Source: Actinoplanes aureus
Lineage (GTDB): Bacteria > Actinomycetota > Actinomycetes > Mycobacteriales > Micromonosporaceae
NCBI RefSeq assembly: GCF_015704865.1
Contig: NZ_JADQTO010000022.1
Span: 1 to 64,000, forward strand
Length of the DNA: 64,000 bases
Direction of reading: 5' to 3'
The position numbers were made by a program, and so were the translations under genes. How positions within the stretch are numbered: position 1 is the stretch's first letter; each line of letters starts with the position of its first letter. The notes under the pieces were generated by a model. The model ran no database searches. It was not told where the DNA came from and saw only the letters and a list, made by a program, of their open reading frames with translations. Below, piece by piece: positions 61,167 through 64,000 of the stretch.

Positions 61167-62683
61167 ACCATCTCCTTGACGAGATCCAGCGGGCTGGGCT
61201 TGCCGCCGCTCGGGCAGGCCACCTCGGTGGCGACGCGTCCGTCGTTCATGACCAGGATGCGGTCGGCCATGCCGATGGCCTCCTCGAGGCTGTCGGCCAG
61301 CAGTACGGTGGCGACCCCGCTCGCGGCGAGTTCGCGCATCAGCCGGTACACCTCCGAGCGGGCGCCGATGTCCAGGCCGCGCGTCGGGTGGTCCAGCAGG
61401 AGCAGCCGGATGTCGCCGCCGACCAGCCATCGGGCGAGGACCACCTTCTGCTGGTTGCCGCCGGACAGCCGGCCGATGGCGGTGTCGCGGTTCGGCGTAC
61501 GGATGGACAGCCGGCGAATCCAGCTGTCCACCAGGGTGGCCTGCTTCTTGGGTGCCACGAAGGGGCCCGTGCAGCGGGCCTTCTGCTTGGTCAGGGTCAT
61601 GTTCTCGGCCACCGACATCGAGCCGACCATGCCCTCGATCTTGCGTTCGGCCGGCACGTAGCCGATGCCGGCGGCACACGCGGCACGGGTGTTGGGGAGG
61701 TCGATCTTCTTGCCGTCCATCCGGATCTCGCCGGCGGTGGTCGGCTCGGCGCCGAACAGGGCGCGGCAGACGTCCTCGCGACCGGATCCGTGGACGCCGA
61801 CGATCGCCACGATCTCGCCGGCGGCGACATCGAGGTCGATGTCGTGGAACGACTTGCCCGACAATCCGCGTACGGACAGCCGAGGCTGCTCTGCCGTGAC
61901 GGGCGCGGCGGCGTTCTCGTGGTAGTGATCGTCGGACCCGGTGGACCCGATCATCATCCGGTGCAGCTCGCGGGGAACGGCACCGGCCGTGGCGACCTCG
62001 CCGACCGACTGGCCGCTGCGCAGCACGGTCACCCGGTCGCACACGTCCAGTACCTCGTCGAGACGGTGCGAGACGAACACGACCGAGGCGAACTCGCGCA
62101 GCCGGCGGATCTGAGCGAACAGGGTCTCGATCTCCTTCGACTCCAGCACCGAGGTCGGCTCGTCCAGGATGATGACCGGCGGGTGCTGGCTGCGTTCCTC
62201 GATGCGCAGCACCTTCGCGATCTCGACCATCTGCCGCTCGGCGAAGGTGAGCGTGTCGGTACGCGCCAGCGGGTCGATATGCGAGCCGATTTTGTCGAGT
62301 TGTTCCTGCGCCAGGCGGCGCATGGCGTCCCAGCGGTAGATGCCGCGACGGACGGCGGCCCCTTCGCTGCCGAGGACGATGTTCTCCGCAGCGGTCAGAT
62401 TGGGCACCAGCGACTGCTCCTGGAAGACCATCCCGATGCCGTGGTCGGCGGCATCGACGACACTGCGCAGCTTCACCGGCTCGCCGCGGACATAGATCTC
62501 ACCGGCATCCGGGGCGACCAGGCCGACCAGCGCTTTGAGCAGCGTGGACTTGCCGGCGCCGTTCTCGCCGGCCAGACCGAGGACCTCGTTCTGCCGGACG
62601 ATCAGGTCGACGCCGTCGAGAGCCTTCACGCCCGGGTAGTGCTTGACGAGGCCGCGTACCTCCAGTGCCGGCACCGCGCTCAT
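61163..62683 (-). CDS. Sugar ABC transporter ATP-binding protein (two ATPase domains)
   Basis: This 506-aa RbsA/MglA-like protein has a canonical N-terminal ATPase (Walker A GENGAGKST, FAERQ signature region, Walker B VIILDEPTS). The C-terminal half has a degenerate Walker A (GVHGSGRED), signature LSGGNQQK and Walker B LLLLDHPTRGLD with His where the glutamate should be. Degeneracy of the second site is normal in this family, but the DHPT motif is noteworthy. It overlaps both neighbours by ATGA/GTGA. Confidence 0.9.
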   Translation of the reverse strand: MSAVPALEVRGLVKHYPGVKALDGVDLIVRQNEVLGLAGENGAGKSTLLKALVGLVAPDAGEIYVRGEPVKLRSVVDAADHGIGMVFQEQSLVPNLTAAENIVLGSEGAAVRRGIYRWDAMRRLAQEQLDKIGSHIDPLARTDTLTFAERQMVEIAKVLRIEERSQHPPVIILDEPTSVLESKEIETLFAQIRRLREFASVVFVSHRLDEVLDVCDRVTVLRSGQSVGEVATAGAVPRELHRMMIGSTGSDDHYHENAAAPVTAEQPRLSVRGLSGKSFHDIDLDVAAGEIVAIVGVHGSGREDVCRALFGAEPTTAGEIRMDGKKIDLPNTRAACAAGIGYVPAERKIEGMVGSMSVAENMTLTKQKARCTGPFVAPKKQATLVDSWIRRLSIRTPNRDTAIGRLSGGNQQKVVLARWLVGGDIRLLLLDHPTRGLDIGARSEVYRLMRELAASGVATVLLADSLEEAIGMADRILVMNDGRVATEVACPSGGKPSPLDLVKEMV

Positions 62684-63678
62684 TTGACCACCTGGTTCCG
62701 TCGACGCTGGGGAATGACCGCGGCAGCGACCGCGGCCACCACGATGAGGCCCTCCACACCGCCCTGCCAATAGGGGCTGACCCCGACCTGCACGAGACCG
62801 TTGGTGAGCACCATGACGAGCAGGACACCGACGGCGGAGTGCAGGATGCCGCCGCGGCCGCCGGTGAGCAGGGTGCCGCCCACGACGGCGGCGGTGATGG
62901 CGGAGAAGTCGTATCCGTCGCCGGCCTGTACCAGGCCGGCACCGAGCTGGCTGGTCACCATGACCCCGCCCAGGCCGTAGAAGGCGCCGGCGAGAGTGAA
63001 GACCGCGATCTTGTACGGCTTCACCCGGACGCCCGAGAGCGTGAGCACCTCCTCGGCGCCTCCGATCGCGTAGGCGTACCGGCCGAGCCGGGTGTAGCGC
63101 TGGATGAGCCAGCCCACCAGGATGCACGCGGCGGCGATCCAGGTGAGATAGGCGAACCCGAGGAAGCGCTCGATCGCCCAGCTCTCGAGCATGGCGTCGG
63201 AGATGTTGGGCTGCACGCCGGCGAACATCAGGGTCGCGACGCCGAGCCCGATGGCCGACACCCCCAACGTGGCCATGAACGACGGCACCTTCAGCAGGAC
63301 CAGGGCGAGCCCGCTCAGGCAGCCGAACGCACAGCCCAGCAGGACGGCGACCAGGATCCCGAGCAGCCCGAAGTCGTTGTCGTTGCGGTTGTTGGCCACC
63401 AGCAGCGACACCGTCAGGGCTGAGGCGCCCATCACGCCGGCGGCCGACAGGTCGATGGACCCCATCATCAGTACGAACGTGATGCCGCACGTGACGACGG
63501 CGAGCACCGCGGCCGCGTCCACGATGTTCTGGACGTTGTCGATGCTGCGGAACTGCGGGCTCAACGCCGCGAAGATTCCGAAGATGACGATCAGCGCGAC
63601 CGGTGGGCCGGCGTCCCGGAACGACGCGCCTCGCCGGGACTGGCGGCGAGGCGCGGTAACAACCTCCTCGGCCGTCAT
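62680..63678 (-). CDS. Ribose-type ABC transporter permease (first permease)
   Basis: This 332-aa RbsC-like permease shows the motif CGITFVLMMGSIDLSAAGVMG, KVPSFMATLGVSAIGLG, and AITAAVVGGTLLTGGRGGILHS. The ATG at 63678 lies two bases after the binding-protein stop. Together with the second permease it imports a sugar or sugar acid. Confidence 0.88.
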   Translation of the reverse strand: MTAEEVVTAPRRQSRRGASFRDAGPPVALIVIFGIFAALSPQFRSIDNVQNIVDAAAVLAVVTCGITFVLMMGSIDLSAAGVMGASALTVSLLVANNRNDNDFGLLGILVAVLLGCAFGCLSGLALVLLKVPSFMATLGVSAIGLGVATLMFAGVQPNISDAMLESWAIERFLGFAYLTWIAAACILVGWLIQRYTRLGRYAYAIGGAEEVLTLSGVRVKPYKIAVFTLAGAFYGLGGVMVTSQLGAGLVQAGDGYDFSAITAAVVGGTLLTGGRGGILHSAVGVLLVMVLTNGLVQVGVSPYWQGGVEGLIVVAAVAAAVIPQRRRNQVVK

Positions 63679-63680
63679 TG

Positions 63681-64000
63681 TCACGTCAGCGGCCCGGCCA
63701 CACGGTTGAAGACGTTGCCGCATTCGTAGTCCGCCGGGTTCGACTTCGGCTGCGCGAAGTCGGCGGCGTTGTCCTTGGTGACGAGGAACTGCTTGGCGAA
63801 GAACGCCCGGTTGTCGGCGGCGATGTCGGCGACCTTCAGCTTGCCGGTGGCCACGCAGTAGCCGATCGCCAGGCCGATGCCGCCCTGCCAGGTGCCGTCG
63901 CTGGAGACGGTGGCGGTCATTTTGCCGCCCTGGATGGCGGTGATGGCGTCCGGGACGGCGTCGATGCCGACCACCGCGACCTTGCCGGCCTTGCCCGCCT
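63681..64000 (-). CDS. Sugar ABC transporter substrate-binding protein (partial, C-terminus only)
   Basis: The window edge cuts the gene. The visible 106 residues end a periplasmic-binding-protein-like type 1 fold: VVGIDAVPDAITAIQGGKMTATVSSDG is the usual loop before the last helices. The final part (SNPADYECGNVFNRVAG) is specific. It is the upstream gene of the sugar-acid operon. Confidence 0.85.
   Translation of the reverse strand, partial: AGKAGKVAVVGIDAVPDAITAIQGGKMTATVSSDGTWQGGIGLAIGYCVATGKLKVADIAADNRAFFAKQFLVTKDNAADFAQPKSNPADYECGNVFNRVAGPLT

Overview
This is a GC-rich (about 70%) actinobacterial chromosome segment. The style points to Micromonosporaceae, for example an Actinoplanes-like organism: many ECF sigma factors, TetR-family and SARP regulators, Tat and lipoprotein signals, GTG/TTG starts, and operons whose genes overlap by four bases. 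The family assignment is inference from gene content; no rRNA or tRNA gene was seen.

Layout. 1-0.9 kb: complete IS5-type insertion sequence with a frameshifted transposase. 1.5-5.4 kb: an SDR enzyme plus ECF41 sigma factor, then an ECF sigma factor with a membrane-anchored sensor protein and a lipoprotein that share one cysteine-containing domain. 5.7-8.2 kb: a decayed secreted-protein gene and a class V aminotransferase. 8.3-12.7 kb: a divergent TetR / MMPL-CtaA-DUF1772 cassette with two operator-like dyads. 12.8-17.4 kb: two acetyltransferases around a second ECF41 sigma factor that is followed by an MMPL exporter.

17.9-29.05 kb is the most interesting region: nine minus-strand genes, almost all translationally coupled. 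In transcript order they encode an ATP-grasp ligase, a DUF4213/DUF364 protein, an SbnA-like PLP enzyme, a dipeptide-epimerase-like enolase, an MFS exporter, a methyltransferase, a solute-binding lipoprotein, a permease, and a permease-ATPase-ATPase fusion. A Fur/Zur-like AT-rich dyad lies just upstream of the first gene. I read this as a candidate small-molecule (metallophore-like) synthesis, export and re-uptake system.

29.5-31.5 kb: truncated DUF305 lipoprotein, small membrane proteins and a divergent TetR regulator. 31.6-37.6 kb: chromate-resistance genes chrB (split)-chrA running into a heterodimeric ABC exporter whose second half is frameshifted, behind palindromic operators. 37.8-42.5 kb: M3 metallopeptidase of possibly foreign origin, an unknown 134-aa protein behind phased TATAGG repeats, a GH16-ricin B secreted enzyme and recombinase debris. 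42.7-48.7 kb: SARP regulator, secreted protein, a duplicated-domain protein ending in an inhibitor-I9-like domain, WYL regulator/epoxide hydrolase pair and a TetR regulator. 48.7-52 kb: membrane protein, FAD monooxygenase and a repeat-rich secreted protein. 52.4-64 kb: a giant secreted ThuA/radical-copper-oxidase/LamG protein and a sugar-acid operon (ribose-type ABC transporter, aldehyde dehydrogenase, KDPG aldolase, KDG kinase) that runs off the right edge.
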